Positions 1 through 11,888 of a stretch of 64,000 nt of DNA are shown here, one piece after another. Where the stretch lies: NCBI RefSeq assembly GCF_051401765.1, contig NW_027480464.1, positions 372,001-436,000 on the forward strand, read 5' to 3'. Position numbers and translations under genes: made by a program. Origin of the DNA: Calliopsis andreniformis (Eukaryota; Arthropoda; Insecta; Hymenoptera; Andrenidae). Each line of letters starts with the position of its first letter. The stretch's first letter is position 1. The notes beneath the pieces were generated by a model. That model saw only the letters and a list, made by a program, of their open reading frames with translations. It made no database searches and was not told where the DNA came from.

Positions 1-3000
1 GTCCTGAAACCTCAATCCTCAACCCTCAGCCCTGATCCTCAATCCTCAATCCTCAATCCTCAATCCTCAATCTTCAATCCTCAATACTCAATCTTCAATA
101 ATCAATCCTCAATTCTCAATAATCAATACTCAATCCTCAATCGTCAATCCTCAATCCCAAATCCTCAATCTTCAATCCTCAATCCTCAATCCTCAATCCT
201 CAATCCCCAATCCTCAATCTTCAATCCTCAACCCTCAATACTTAATCCTCAACACTGAATCCTCAATCTTCAGCCCTCACTCCTCAACAATCAGTTGTCA
301 ATCCTCAATCCTCAATAGAATATCATCAATTCACAGTTTTCATTACTCAATACTCAATCGGCAATCTTCAAATCTCTATCCACAAGCATCAATTCTCATC
401 ACTCTACCCTCAACACTCAGTCCTCAATCTTCAATCCTCAATCCTCAATCCTCAATCCTCAATCAACAATCCTCAACCTTCAATCCTCAATACTCAGTCT
501 TCAATGCCCAAACCTCAATCCTCAATCCTCAATCCTCAATTCTCAATCCTCAATCGTGAATCTTTAATCCTCAACACTCAATCTTCAATCCTCAATCCTC
601 AATCCTCAATCCTCAATCCTCATTCTTCAATCCTCAATACCCAGTACCCAATCTTCAATCCTCTATCCTCAATCCTCAATCCTCAATCCTCAATCCTCAA
701 TCCTCAATCCTCAACCGTCAACCTTCAATCCTCAATACTCAATCTTCAATCCTCAATCCTTAATTCTCAATCCTCAATCCTCATTCTTCAATCCTCAATA
801 CCCAATCCTCAATCTTCAATCCTCAATCCTCAATCCTCAATCCTCAATGCTCAATCATCAATCCTCAATCTTCAATCCTCAGTCCCAAATACTCAATCTT
901 CAATACCCAATCCTCAAACCTCAATCTTCAATCCTCAATACTCAATCTTCAATCCTCAATACTCAATCCTCAATCCTCAATCCTCATTCTTCAATCCTCA
1001 ATTCCCAATCCTCAATCTTCAATCCTCATTCCTCAATCCTCAATTCTCAATCCTCAATCCTCAATCCTCAGAAATCAAACGTCAATACTCATCCCTGAGA
1101 CCTCGTGCTCAATCCACAACCCTCAATCCTCAATCCTCAATCTTCAATCCTCAAGCCTCAACCATCAGTTGTCAATCCTCAATCCTCAATAGAATATCAT
1201 CAATTCACAGTTTTCATTACTCAATACTCAATCTGCAATCTTCAAATCTCTATCCACAAACATCAATTCTCATCACTCAACCCTCAACACTCAGTCCCCA
1301 AACCTCAATATTCAATCCTCAATTCTCAATGCTCAGTCCACAATCCTCAACATTCAATCCTCAATACTCTGTCTTCAATGCTCAATCCTCAATCCTCAAT
1401 CCTCAATTCTCAATCCTCAATCGTCAATCTTCAATTCTCAATACTCAATCTTCAATCCTCAATGCTCAATCCTCAATCCTCAATCCTCATTCTTCAATCC
1501 TCGATACCCAATCCTCAATCTTCAATCCTCAATCCTCAATCCTCAATTCTCAATCCTCAATCCTCAGTCCTCAGTCCTCTAACCTCAATCCTCAACCCTC
1601 AGCCCTCATCCTCAATCCTCAATTCTCAATCCTCAATCCTCAACCTTCATTCCTCAATACTCAATCTTCAATAATCAATCCTCAATCCTCAATCCTCAAT
1701 ACTCAATCCTCAATCTTCAGAACTCAAACATCAATGCTCAACCCTGAGTCCTCGTCCTCAATACACATCCCTCAATCCTCAATCCTCAATCTTCAATCCT
1801 CTTATCCTCAATCCTCAAGCCTCAATCTTCAATCCTCAGTCCTCAAACCTCAATCCTTAAACCTCAATCCTGAATCCTCAATCTTCAGCCCTCACTCCGC
1901 AACAATCAGTTGTCAATCCTCAATCCTCAATAGAATATCATCAATTCACAGTTTTCATTACTCAATACTCAATCTGCAATCTTCAAATCTCTATCCACAA
2001 ACATCAATTCTCATCACTCAACCCTCAACACTCAGTCCTCAATGTTCAATCCTCAATCCTCAATTCTCAATCTTCCACCCTTAATACTGAATCTTCAATC
2101 CTCAATCGTCAATCCTCAATCCTCAATCCTCAATCCTCAATCCTCAATCCTCAATTTTGAATCCTCAATACTCAATCTGCAATCCTCAATCCTCAATCCT
2201 CAATCCTCAATCCTCAATCACCAGTCTTCAATCCTCAATTCTCAATCTTCAATCCTCAATCCTCAGTCCTTAATCCTCAATCCTCAATCCTCAATCCTCA
2301 ATCCTCAATCTTCAATCCACAGTACTCAATCTGCGATCTTCAATCCTCAACCCTCAGTCCTCAATCCTCACTCTACAATCCTCAATCCTCAGACCTCAAA
2401 CATCAATACTCAACCCTCAGTCCTCGTCCTCAATCCACAACCCTCAATCCTCGATCCTCAAACTTCAATCATCAATATTCAATCTTCAATCCTCAATCCT
2501 CAATCCTCAATACTCAATCATCAATCCTCAATGTTCAATCCTGAATACCCAATCCTCAACCATCAATCCACAACCCTCAATCCTCAATCATCAATCCTCA
2601 ATCCTCAATCCTCAGTCCTCAAACCTCAATTCTGAATCCTCAATCCTTAATCCTCAATCCTCTGTCCTCAATCCTCAATCCTCAATCCTCAATCCTCAAT
2701 CTTCAATCCTCAATACTCAATCTGCAATCTTCAATCCCCAATCCTCAATCCTCAATCCTCACTCTTCAATCCTCAATCCTCAGACCTCAAACATCAATAC
2801 TCAACCCTCAGTCCCCGTCCTCAATCCACAACCCTCAATCCTCGATCTTCAATCTTCAATCATCAATATTCAATCTTCAATCCTCTATCCACAATCCTCA
2901 ATCCTCAATACTCAATCCTCAATCCTCAATGTTCAATCCTGAATACCCAATCCTCAATCTTCAATCCTCAATCCTCAAACCTCAATCCGCAATCCTCAAT

Positions 3001-3080
3001 CTTTAATCCTCAGTCCTCAAACTTCAATCCTGAATCCTGAATCCTGAATCCTCAAACTTCAGCTCGCAGTCCTCCACAAT
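1..3080. repeat. Satellite, loosely ordered segment with A cassettes
   Basis: Family A cassettes lie at 316, 1190 and 1931 (position of the TAG in TCAATAG). They are separated by plain or lightly diverged heptamers. The cassette at 316 occupies 284-423. Two variant phrases with a one-base slip occur near 2391-2450 and 2788-2830 (TCAGACC, TCAAACA, then the six-base TCGTCC). Much of 480-1700 is closely matched by 3370-4350 at an offset of about 2.7 kb, including the phrase around GAAATCAAACG at about 1070 and 3783. No gene is supported. The open frame at 504-2084 is a by-product of the stop-free unit. Confidence 0.85.
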
Positions 3081-5143
3081 CAGGTGTCAATCCTCAATCC
3101 TCAATAGAATATCCTCAATTCACAGGACTCAATGCTCAATACACAACCTGCAATCTTCAAATCTCTATCCACAAACATCAATTCTCATCGCTCAGCCCTC
3201 AACACTCAGTCCCCAATCCTCAATCTTCAATCCTCAATCCTCAATCCGCAATCCTCAATCCGCAATCTTCAATCCTCAATACTCAATCTTCAATCCTCAA
3301 TCTTCAATCGTCAATCCTCAATCCTCAATCCTCAATCATCAACCTTCGATCCTCAATACTCAATCTTCAATCCTCTATCCTCAATCCTCAATCCTCAATC
3401 CTCAATCCTCAATCCTCAATCCTCAACCGTCAACCTTCAATCCTCAATACTCAATCTTCAATCCTCAATCCTTAATCCTCAATCCTCAATCCTCATTCTT
3501 CAATCCTCAATACCCAATCCTCAATCTTCAATCCTCAATCCTCAATCCTCAATCCTCAATGCTCAATCATCAATCCTCAATATTCAATCCTCAGTCCCAA
3601 ATACTCAATCTTCATTACCCAATCCTCAATCCTCAATCTTCAATCCTCAATACTCAATCTTCAATCCTCAATACTCAATCCTCATTCCTCAATCCTCATT
3701 CTTCAATCCTCAATTCCCAATCCTCAATCTTCAATCCGCATTCCTCAATCCTCAATTCTCAATCCTCAATCCTCAATCCTCAGAAATCAAACGTCAATAC
3801 TCATCCCTGAGACCTCGTGCTCAATCCACAACCCTCAATCCTCAATCCTCAATCTTCAATCCTCAATCCTCAACCATCAGTTGTCAATCCTCAATCCTCA
3901 ATAGAATATCATCAATTCACAGTTTTCATTACTCAATACTCAATCTGCAATCTTCAAATCTCTATCCACAAACATCAATTCTCATCACTCAACCCTCAAC
4001 ACTCAGTCCCCAAACCTCAATATTCAATCCTCAATTCTCAATGCTCAGTCCACAATCCTCAACATTCAATCCTCAATACTCAGTCTTCAATGCTCAATCC
4101 TCAATCCTCAATCCTCAATTCTCAATCCTCAATCGTCAATCTTCAATTCTCAATACTCAATCTTCAATCCTCAATGCTCAATCCTCAATCCTCAATCCTC
4201 ATTCTTCAATCCTCGATACCCAATCCTCAATCTTCAATCCTGAATCCTCAATCCTCAATTCTCAATCCTCAATCCTCAGTCCTCAGTCCGCTAACCTCAA
4301 TCCTCAACCCTCGGCCCTCATCCTCAATCCTCAATTCTCAATCCTGAATCCTCAACCTTCAATCCTCAACACTCAGTCTTCAACTCTCAATCCTGAACAC
4401 TCAGTCCTCAGTCCTCAAATCTCAATCCTCAACCCTCAGCCCTCATCCTCAATCCTCAGACGACAATCCGCAATCCTCAATCTTCAATCCTCAATACTCA
4501 AACTTCAATCCTCAATCCTCTGTCCTCAAACCTCAATTCTGAATCCTCAATCCTGAATCCTCAATCTTCAGCCCTCAGTCCTCAGCAATCAGTAGTCAAT
4601 CCTCAATCCTCAATAGAATATCCTGAATTCACAGGTCTCAAAACTCAATACTCAACCTGCAATCTTCAAATCTCTATCCACAAACATCAATTCTCATCAC
4701 TCAACCCTCAACACTCAGTCCCCAATCCTCAATATTCAATCCTCAATTCTCAATCCTCAATCCACAATCCTCAACCTTCAATCCTCAATACTCAGTCATC
4801 AATGCTCAATCCTCAATCCTCAATCCTCAATTCTCAATCCTCAATCGTCAATCTTCAATCCTCAATACTCAATGTTCAATCCCCAATCCTCAGTCCTCAA
4901 ACCTCAATTCTGAATCCTCAATCCTGCATCCTCAATCTCCAGCCCTCAGTCCTCAACAATCAGTTGTCAATCCTCAATCCCCAATAGAATATCCTCAATT
5001 CACAGTTTTCAATACTCAATACTCAATCTGCAATCTTCAAATCTCTATACACAAACATCAATTCTCATCACTAAACCCTGAACGCTCAGTCCTCAAAGTT
5101 GAATCCTCAATCCTCAATTCTCGATCTTCAATCCTCAATACTG
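3081..5143. repeat. D cassette plus partial 712/371 module
   Basis: A family D cassette lies at 3105. Family A cassettes follow at 3902, 4614 and 4985, spaced 712 and 371 bp. The same spacings recur at 6682-7765, 15894-16977, 19367-20821, 23228-24682 and 40591-42045. The cassette at 4614 has TGAATTC at unit 3 and ACAGGTC at unit 4. The right edge joins the 3.7-kb duplicated block near 5144. Confidence 0.83.
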
Positions 5144-5441
5144 AATCTTCAATCCTCAATCCTCAATCCTCAATCCTCAATCCTCATTCTTCAATCCTCA
5201 ATACCCAATCCTCAATCTTCAATCCTCAATCCTCAATCCTCAATTCTCAAGCCTCAATCCTCAGTCCTCAGTCCTCAAACCTCAATCCTCAAACCTCAGC
5301 CCTCATCCTCAATACTCAATCCTCAATCCTCAATCCTCAATCCTCAATCCTCAATCCTCAATCCTCAATCCTCAATCCTCTGTCCCCAAACCTCAGTTCT
5401 GAATCCTCAATCCTGTGTCCTAAATCTTCAGCCCTCAGTCC

Positions 5442-5581
5442 TCAACAATCAGTGGTCAATCCTCAATCCTCAATAGAATATCCTCAATTCACAGTTTTCA
5501 ATACTCAATACTCAATCTGCAATCTTCAAACCTCTATCCACAAACATCAATTCTCATCACTCAACCCTCAACACTCAGTCC
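5442..5581 (+). repeat. Type specimen of cassette family A (140 bp, 20 heptamers)
   Basis: This is a clean example of the commonest cassette. It starts TCAACAA, then a TCAGTTG-like unit (here TCAGTGG), then two plain units, then TCAATAG and AATATCC. It continues through ACAGTTT, GCAATCT, TCTATCC, ACAAACA, TCATCAC and TCAACAC to TCAGTCC. Exactly 20 in-register heptamers fill the interval. In most copies the left side is preceded by a lead-in of TGAATCC and TCAGCCC units. Cassettes of this order recur throughout the window in the same orientation, so they are inherited as blocks and did not arise by independent mutation. Confidence 0.93.
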
Positions 5582-5584
5582 TCA

Positions 5585-7336
5585 ATGTTCAATCCTCAAT
5601 CCTCAATCCTCAATCCTCATTCTTCAATCCTCAATACCCAATCCTCAATCTTCAATCCTCAATCCTCAATCGTCAATTCTCAACCCTCAATCCTCAGTCC
5701 TCAGTCCTCAAACCTCAATCCTCAAACCCAGCCCTCATCCTCAATACTCAATCCTCAATCCTCAATCCTCAATCCTCAATCCTCAATCCTCAATCCTCAA
5801 TCCTCAATCCTCTATCCTCAATCCTCAATCCTCAATCTTCAATCCTCAATACCCAATCCTCAATCTTCAATCCTCAATCCTCAATCCGCAATTCTCAATC
5901 CTCAAGCCTCTATCCTCAGACCTCAAACATCAATACTCAAACCTCAGTCCTCGTCCTCAATCCACAACCCTCAATCCTCAATGCTCAATCTTCAATCCTC
6001 TTATCCTCAATCCTCAATCCTCAATCCGCAATCCTCAATCCGCAATCTTCAATCCTCAATACTCAATCTTCAATCCTCAATCTTCAATCCTCAATCCTCA
6101 ATCCTCAATCCTCAATCATCAACCTTCGATCCTCAATACTCAATCTTCAATCCTCTATCCTCAATCCTCAATCCTCAATCCTCAATCCTCAATCCTCAAT
6201 CCTCAACCGTCAACCTTCAATCCTCAATACTCAATCTTCAATCCTCAATCCTTAATCCTCAATCCTCAATCCTCATTCTTCAATCCTCAATACCCAATCC
6301 TCAATCTTCAATCCTCAATCCTCAATCCTCAATCCTCAATGCTCAATCATCAATCCTCAATATTCAATCCTCAGTCCCAAATACTCAATCTTCAATACCC
6401 AATCCTCAATCCTCAATCTTCAATCCTCAATACTCAATCTTCAATCCTCAATACTCAATCCTCAATCCTCAATCCTCATTCTTCAATCCACAATTCCCAA
6501 TCCTCAATCTTCAATCCTCATTCCTCAATCCTCAATGCTCAATCCTCAATCCTCAATCCTCAGAAAGCAAACGTCGATACTCATCCCTGAGACCTCGTGC
6601 TCAATCCACATCCCTCAATCCTCAATCCTCAATCTTCAATCCTCAATCCTCAACCATCAGTTGTCAATCCTCAATCCTCAATAGAATATCATCAATTCAC
6701 AGTTTTCATTACTCAATACTCAATCTGCAATCTTCAAATCTCTATCCACAAACATCAATTCTCATCACTCAACCCTCAACACTCAGTCCCCAATCCTCAA
6801 TATTCAATCCTCAATTCTCCATGCTCAGTCCACAATACTCAACATTCAATCCTCAATACTCAGTCTTCAATGCTCAATCCTCAATCCTCAATCCTCAATT
6901 CTCAATCCTCAATCGTCAATCTTCAATTCTCAATACTCAATCTTCAATCCTCAATGCTCAATCCTCAATCCTCAATCCTCATTCTTCAATCCTCGATACC
7001 CAATCCTCAATCTTCAATCCTCAATCCTCAATCCTCAATTCTCAATCCTCAATCCTCAGTCCTCAGTCCTCTAACCTCAATCCTCAACCCTCAGCCCTCA
7101 TCCTCAATCCTCAATTCTCAATCCTCAATCCTCAACCTTCAATCCTCAACACTCAGTCTTCAACTCTCAATCCTGAACCCTCAGTCCTCAGTCCTCAAAC
7201 CTCATTCCTCAACCCTCAGCCCTCATCCTCAATCCTCAGACGACAATCCGCAATCCTCAATCTTCAATCCTCAATATTCAAACTTCAATCCTCAATCCTC
7301 TGTCCTCAAACCTCAATTCTGAATCCTCAATCCTGA
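5585..7336 (+). other. Longest open frame (583 codons), not supported as a gene
   Basis: It runs 583 codons from an ATG formed by a CAATGTTC variant. The product would be a run of a seven-residue cycle, Ser-Ile-Leu-Asn-Pro-Gln-Ser, with substitutions. No signal peptide, globular domain or recognisable motif is visible. Both other forward frames encode the same cycle, and indels do not break it, so length is no evidence of selection. It ends at TGA where TCAATCC became TGAATCC. A near-identical frame lies at 14797-16548. A real low-complexity product cannot be excluded, but nothing supports one. Confidence 0.15.
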
Positions 7337-8812
7337 ATCCTCAAACTTCAGCCCTCAGTCCTCAGCAATCAGTAGTCAATCCTCAATCCTCAATAGAATA
7401 TCCTCAATTCACAGGTCTCAATAATCAATACTCAACCTGCAATCTTCAAATCTCTATCCACAAACATCAATTCTCATCACTCAACCCTCAACACTCAGTC
7501 CCCAATCCTCAATATTCAATCCTCAATTCTCAATCCTCAATCCACAATCCTCAACCTCCAATCCTCAATACTCAGTCGTCAATGCTCAATCCTCAATCCT
7601 CAATCCTCAATTCTCAATCCTCAAACGTCAATCTTCAATCTTCAATACTCAATCTTCAATCATCAATCCTCAGTCCTAAAACCTCAATTCTGATTCCTCA
7701 ATCCTGAATCCTCAATCTTCAGCCCACAGTCCTCAACAATCAGTTGTCAGTCCTCAATCCTCAATAGAATATCCTCAATTCACAGGTCTCAATACTCAAT
7801 ACTCAACCTGCAATCTTCAAACCTCTATCCACAAACATCAATTCTCATGACTCAACCCTCAACCCTCAGTCCCCAATCCTGAACCTTGAATCCTCAATCC
7901 TCAGTCCACAATCCTCAATACTCAATCTTCAATCCTCAATACTCAATCTTCAATCCTCAATCGTCAGTCCTCGGTCCTCAATCCTCAATCGTCCATCTCC
8001 AATCATGAATACTCAACCTTCAATCCTCAATCCACAATCCTCAATCCTCAATCCTCAATCCTCGTCCTTTAATCCTCAATACCCAATCCTCAATCTTCAA
8101 TCCTCAATCCTCAATCCTCAATTCTCAACCCTCAATCCTCAGTCCTCAGTCCTCAAACCTCAATCCTCAAACCTCAGACCTCATCCTCAATACTCAATCC
8201 TCAATCCTCAATCCTCAATCTTCAATCCTCAATACTCAATATTCAATCCCCAATCATCAGTCCTCAAACCTCAATTCTGAATCCTCAATCCTGCATCCTC
8301 AATCTCCAGCCCTCAGTCCTCAACAATCAGTTGTCAATCCTCAATCCCCAATAGAATATCCTCAATTCACAGTTTTCAATACTCAATACTCAATCTGCAA
8401 TCTTCAAATCTCTATACACAAACATCAATTCTCATCACTAAACCCTGAACGCTCAGTCCTCAATGTTGAATCCTCAATCCTCAATTCTCGATCTTCAATC
8501 CTCAATACTGAATCTTCAATCCTCAATCCTCAATCCTCAATCCTCAGTCATCAATCATCAATCCTCAGTAATCAGTCCTCAATCTTCAATACTCAATAGT
8601 CAATCCTCAGTCCTCAATCCTCAATCCTCAATTCCTGTTCCTCAAACCTCAATCCTCAACCCTCAGTCCTCATCCTCAATCCTCAATCCTCAATCCTCAA
8701 TCCTCAATCTTCATTCCTCAATACTCAATCTTCAATAATCAGTCCTCAATCTTCAATCCTCAATCCTCAATCCTCAATCCTCAATCCTCAATCCTCAATC
8801 TTCAATCCTCAA

Positions 8813-9310
8813 TACTCAATCTTCAATCCTCAATCCTCAATCCTCAATCCTCAATCCTCAACCCTCAATCCTCAATCCTCATTCTTCAATCCTCAATACC
8901 TAATCCTCAATATTCAATCCTCGATCCTCTGTCCTCAAACCTCAATTCTGAATCCTCAATCCTGTTTCCTCAATCTTCAGACCTCAGTCCTCAACAATCC
9001 TGAACGCTCAGTCCTCAATGTTCAATCCTCAATCCTCAATTCTCGATCATCAATCCTCAATACTGAATCTTCAATCCTCAATCCTCAATCCTCAATCCTC
9101 AGTCATCAATCATCAATCCACAGTAATCAGTCCTCAATCTTCAATACTCAATCGTCAATCCTCAGTCCTCAATCCTCAATCCTCAATTCCTGTTCCTCAA
9201 ACCTCAATCCTCAATCCTCAATCCTCAATCCTCAATCTTCAATCCTCAGTCCCCAGTCCTCAATCTTCTATCCTCAATACTCAATCCTCAATCCTCAATC
9301 CTCAATCCTC
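8813..9310. repeat. Cassette-poor linker with a 555-bp offset duplication
   Basis: There is no cassette here. The stretch 9016-9240 is a near-copy of 8461-8680 at an offset of 555 bp, sharing TCTCGAT, the CAGTCATCAATCATC phrase and TTCCTGTTCCTC. The rest is plain heptamers with a few TCAATCT and TCAATAC variants. Confidence 0.75.
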
Positions 9311-9476
9311 ATTCTTCAATCCTCAATACTCAATCTTCAATCCTCAATCCTCAATCCTCAATCCTCAATCCTCAACCCTCAATCCTCAGTCCTCAAACCT
9401 CAATCCCGAATCCTCGATCCTGAATCCTCAATCTTCAGCCCTCAGTCCTCAAAAGTCAATTGTCAATCCTTAATCC

Positions 9477-9588
9477 TCAATAGAACATACTCAATTCACA
9501 GATTTCAATTCTCAATCCCCATTCTTCAATCTTCAAATCTCAATCCACAAACATCAGTTCTCATCACTCAACCATCAACACTCAGTCC
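9477..9588 (+). repeat. Type specimen of cassette family A-prime (112 bp)
   Basis: This cassette has 16 heptamers from TCAATAG to TCAGTCC. It differs from family A by AACATAC (or AATATCC/AATATAC in other copies) at unit 2, ACAGATT at unit 4, CCATTCT at unit 7, TCAGTTC at unit 12 and TCAACCA at unit 14. It is the first member of the 1,288-bp four-cassette unit. Other copies lie at 10769, 12993, 20821, 22285, 24682, 35099, 39094 and 42045 (TAG positions). Confidence 0.9.
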
Positions 9589-9826
9589 TCAATCTTCAAT
9601 CCTCATTCCTCAATCCTCAATATTCAATCCTCAATACTGAATCCTCAACCCTCAATCCTCAATTCACAATCCTCAATACTCAATCCTCAATCGCCAATCC
9701 TCAATCCCCAATCCTCAATCTTCAATCCTCAATCCTCAATCCTCAATGCTCAATCCGCAATATTCAACACACAACCCTCAACTATCAATCCTTAATACTC
9801 AACCATCAATCCTGAGTTCTCAATAC

Positions 9827-9938
9827 TCAATAGAATATCCTGAATTCTCATGGTTCAGTACTCAATCCACAAAATTCAATAATCAAATCTCAGTCCTCAA
9901 ACATCAATTCTCAACACTCAATCCTCAATACTCAGTCC
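9827..9938 (+). repeat. Type specimen of cassette family B (112 bp)
   Basis: This has 16 heptamers aligned unit for unit with family A. Units 1, 2, 9, 12 and 16 are identical (TCAATAG, AATATCC, TCAAATC, TCAATTC, TCAGTCC). Units 11 and 13-15 differ by one base. The centre is different, with TCATGGT at unit 4 and ACAAAAT at unit 7. Unit 3 is TGAATTC, which creates an EcoRI recognition site. Other copies lie at TAG positions 11119, 13343, 18221, 35449 and 39444. It is probably an old, diverged paralogue of family A. Confidence 0.9.
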
Positions 9939-10106
9939 TCTGTCTTCAATCCTCCATCCTAAATCCTCAATCCTCAAGCGTCAATCCTCAATTCTCAATC
10001 CTCAACTCTCAATCCTCAGTCCTCAAACCTCAATCCGGAATCCTCAATCCTGAATCCTCAGTCTTCAACCGTCGGTCCTCAACAATCAATCGTCAATCCT
10101 CAATCC

Positions 10107-10218
10107 TCAATAGAATATCCTCAAATCACAGTTTTCAATACTCAATCCCCATTCTTCAATCTTCAAATCTCAATCCACAAACATCAATTCTCATCACTCA
10201 ACCCTCAACACTCAGTCC
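10107..10218 (+). repeat. Type specimen of cassette family A-double-prime (112 bp)
   Basis: This is a mosaic of A and A-prime features. Unit 3 is TCAAATC, unit 4 is ACAGTTT as in A, unit 7 is CCATTCT as in A-prime, and units 11-16 match A. It follows a lead-in with CGTCGGTCC. Other copies lie at TAG positions 11399, 13623, 18501 (with one T lost from ACAGTTT), 25725, 26564, 39724 and 62502. The copies at 25725 and 62502 share extra bases in their lead-ins. Confidence 0.88.
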
Positions 10219-10435
10219 TCAATCTTCAATCCTCAATCCTCAATCCTCAATCCTCAATCCTCAATGTTCAATCCTGAATACCCAATCCTCAACCTTCAAT
10301 CCTCAATCCTCAAACCTCAATCCTCAATCCTCGATCTTTAATCCTCAGTCCTCAAACTTCAATCCTGAATCCTGAATCCTGAATCCTCAAACTTCAGCTC
10401 GCAGTCCTCAACAATCAGGTGTCAATCCTCAATCC

Positions 10436-10547
10436 TCAATAGAGTATCCTCAATTCACAGGACTCAATGCTCAATACACAACCTGCAATCTTCAAATCTC
10501 TATCCACAAACATCAATTCTCATCGCTCAGCCCTCAACACTCAGTCC
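10436..10547 (+). repeat. Type specimen of cassette family D (112 bp)
   Basis: This is a family A relative with AGTATCC at unit 2, ACAGGAC at unit 4, TCAATGC at unit 5, ACAACCT at unit 7, TCATCGC at unit 13 and TCAGCCC at unit 14. Its lead-in has three consecutive TGAATCC units and CAGCTCGCAG, which make it easy to recognise. Other copies lie at TAG positions 3105 (with AATATCC), 11728, 18829 and 40053. The copy at 40053 carries a C-to-A-type change near 40140 (TCATCGC followed by ACAGCCC). Confidence 0.88.
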
Positions 10548-10600
10548 CCAATCCTCAATCTTCAATCCTCAATTCTCAATGCTCAGTCCACAATCGTCAA

Positions 10601-11888
10601 TCTTCAATCCTCAATACTCAATCTACAATCCTCAATCCTCAATCCTCAATCCTCAATCCTCAACCCTCAATCCTCAGTCCTCAAACCTCAATCCCGAATC
10701 CTCGATCCTGAATCCTCAATCTTCAGCCCTCAGTCCTCAAAAGTCAATTGTCAATCCTTAATCCTCAATAGAACATACTCAATTCACAGATTTCAATTCT
10801 CAATCCCCATTCTTCAATCTTCAAATCTCAATCCACAAACATCAGTTCTCATCACTCAACCATCAACACTCAGCCCTCAATCTTCAATCCTCATTCCTCA
10901 ATCCTCAATATTCAATCCTCAATACTGAATCCTCAACCCTCAATCCTCAATTCACAATCCTCAATACTCAATCCTCAATCGCCAATCCTCAATCCCCAAT
11001 CCTCAATCTTCAATCCTCAATCCTCAATCCTCAATGCTCAATCCGCAATATTCAACACACAACCCTCAACTATCAATCCTTAATACTCAACCATCAATCC
11101 TGGGTTCTCAATACTCAATAGAATATCCTGGATTCTCATGGTTCAGTACTCAATCCACAAAATTCAATAATCAAATCTCAGTCCTCAAACATCTATTCTC
11201 AACACTCAATCCTCAATACTCAGTCCTCTGTCTTCAATCCTCCATCCTAAATCCTCAATCCTCAAGCGTCAATCCTCAATTCTCAATCCTCAACTCTCAA
11301 TCCTCAGTCCTCAAACCTCAATCCGGAATCCTCAATCCTGAATCCTCAGTCTTCAACCGTCGGTCCTCAACAATCAATCGTCAATCCTCATTCCTCAATA
11401 GAATATCCTCAAATCACAGTTTTCAATACTCAATCCCCATTCTTCAATCTTCAAATCTCAATCCACAAACATCAATTCTCATCACTCAACCCTCAACACT
11501 CAGTCCTCAATCTTCAATCCTCAATCCTCAATCCTCTATCCTCAATCCTCAATGTTCAATCCTGAATACCCAATCCTCAATCTTCAATCCTCAATCCTCA
11601 AACCTCAATCCTCAATCCTCAATCTTTAATCCTCAGTCCTCAAACTTCAATCCTGAATCCTGAATCCTGAATCCTCAAGCTTCAGCTCGCAGTCCTCAAC
11701 AATCAGGTGTCAATCCTCAATCCTCAATAGAGTATCCTCAATTCACAGGACTCAATGCTCAATACACAACCTGCAATCTTCAAATCTCTATCCACAAACA
11801 TCAATCCTCATCGCTCAGCCCTCAACACTCAGTCCCCAATCCTCAATCTTCAATCCTCAATTCTCAATGCTCAGTCCACAATCGTCAA
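10601..11888. repeat. 1,288-bp four-cassette unit, copy 2 (tandem)
   Basis: Cassettes lie at 10769, 11119, 11399 and 11728, exactly 1,288 bp after those of copy 1. Only scattered substitutions separate the copies, for example CCTGGGTTC for CCTGAGTTC near 11100 and TCAGCCC for TCAGTCC near 10872. The unit ends in register at about 11888, where sequence related to 3.5 and 19.0 kb begins. Confidence 0.9.

Larger units (their letters stand above)
5144..8812. repeat. 3.7-kb higher-order block, copy 1
   Basis: This matches 14356-18026 at an offset of 9,212 bp, rising to 9,219 after one extra heptamer was gained near 17275 in the second copy. Cassettes lie at 5474, 6682, 7394, 7765 and 8352. Shared rare variants include the CAAACCCAGCC deletion at about 5723 and 14935. 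The left edge is set by a C/G difference (CTGAATC against CTCAATC). At the right edge copy 1 continues with TCAATCT units while copy 2 switches to sequence like that at 9.63 kb. Confidence 0.9.
9311..10600. repeat. 1,288-bp four-cassette unit, copy 1
   Basis: The cassettes are A-prime (9481), B (9831), A-double-prime (10111) and D (10440). Their spacings of 350, 280 and 329 bp are all multiples of seven. Adding the 329 bp to the next copy gives 1,288 bp, or 184 heptamers. The same content reappears at 37408-40206 within a larger copy at an offset of 29,613 bp. Confidence 0.9.

Noticed and set aside
9849..9900. Centromere-protein binding box in the family B centre
   Set aside because: The more complex centre (TCATGGT to TCAAATC) caught attention, but it does not match the CENP-B box as I know it, and every unit is a plausible derivative of the heptamer.
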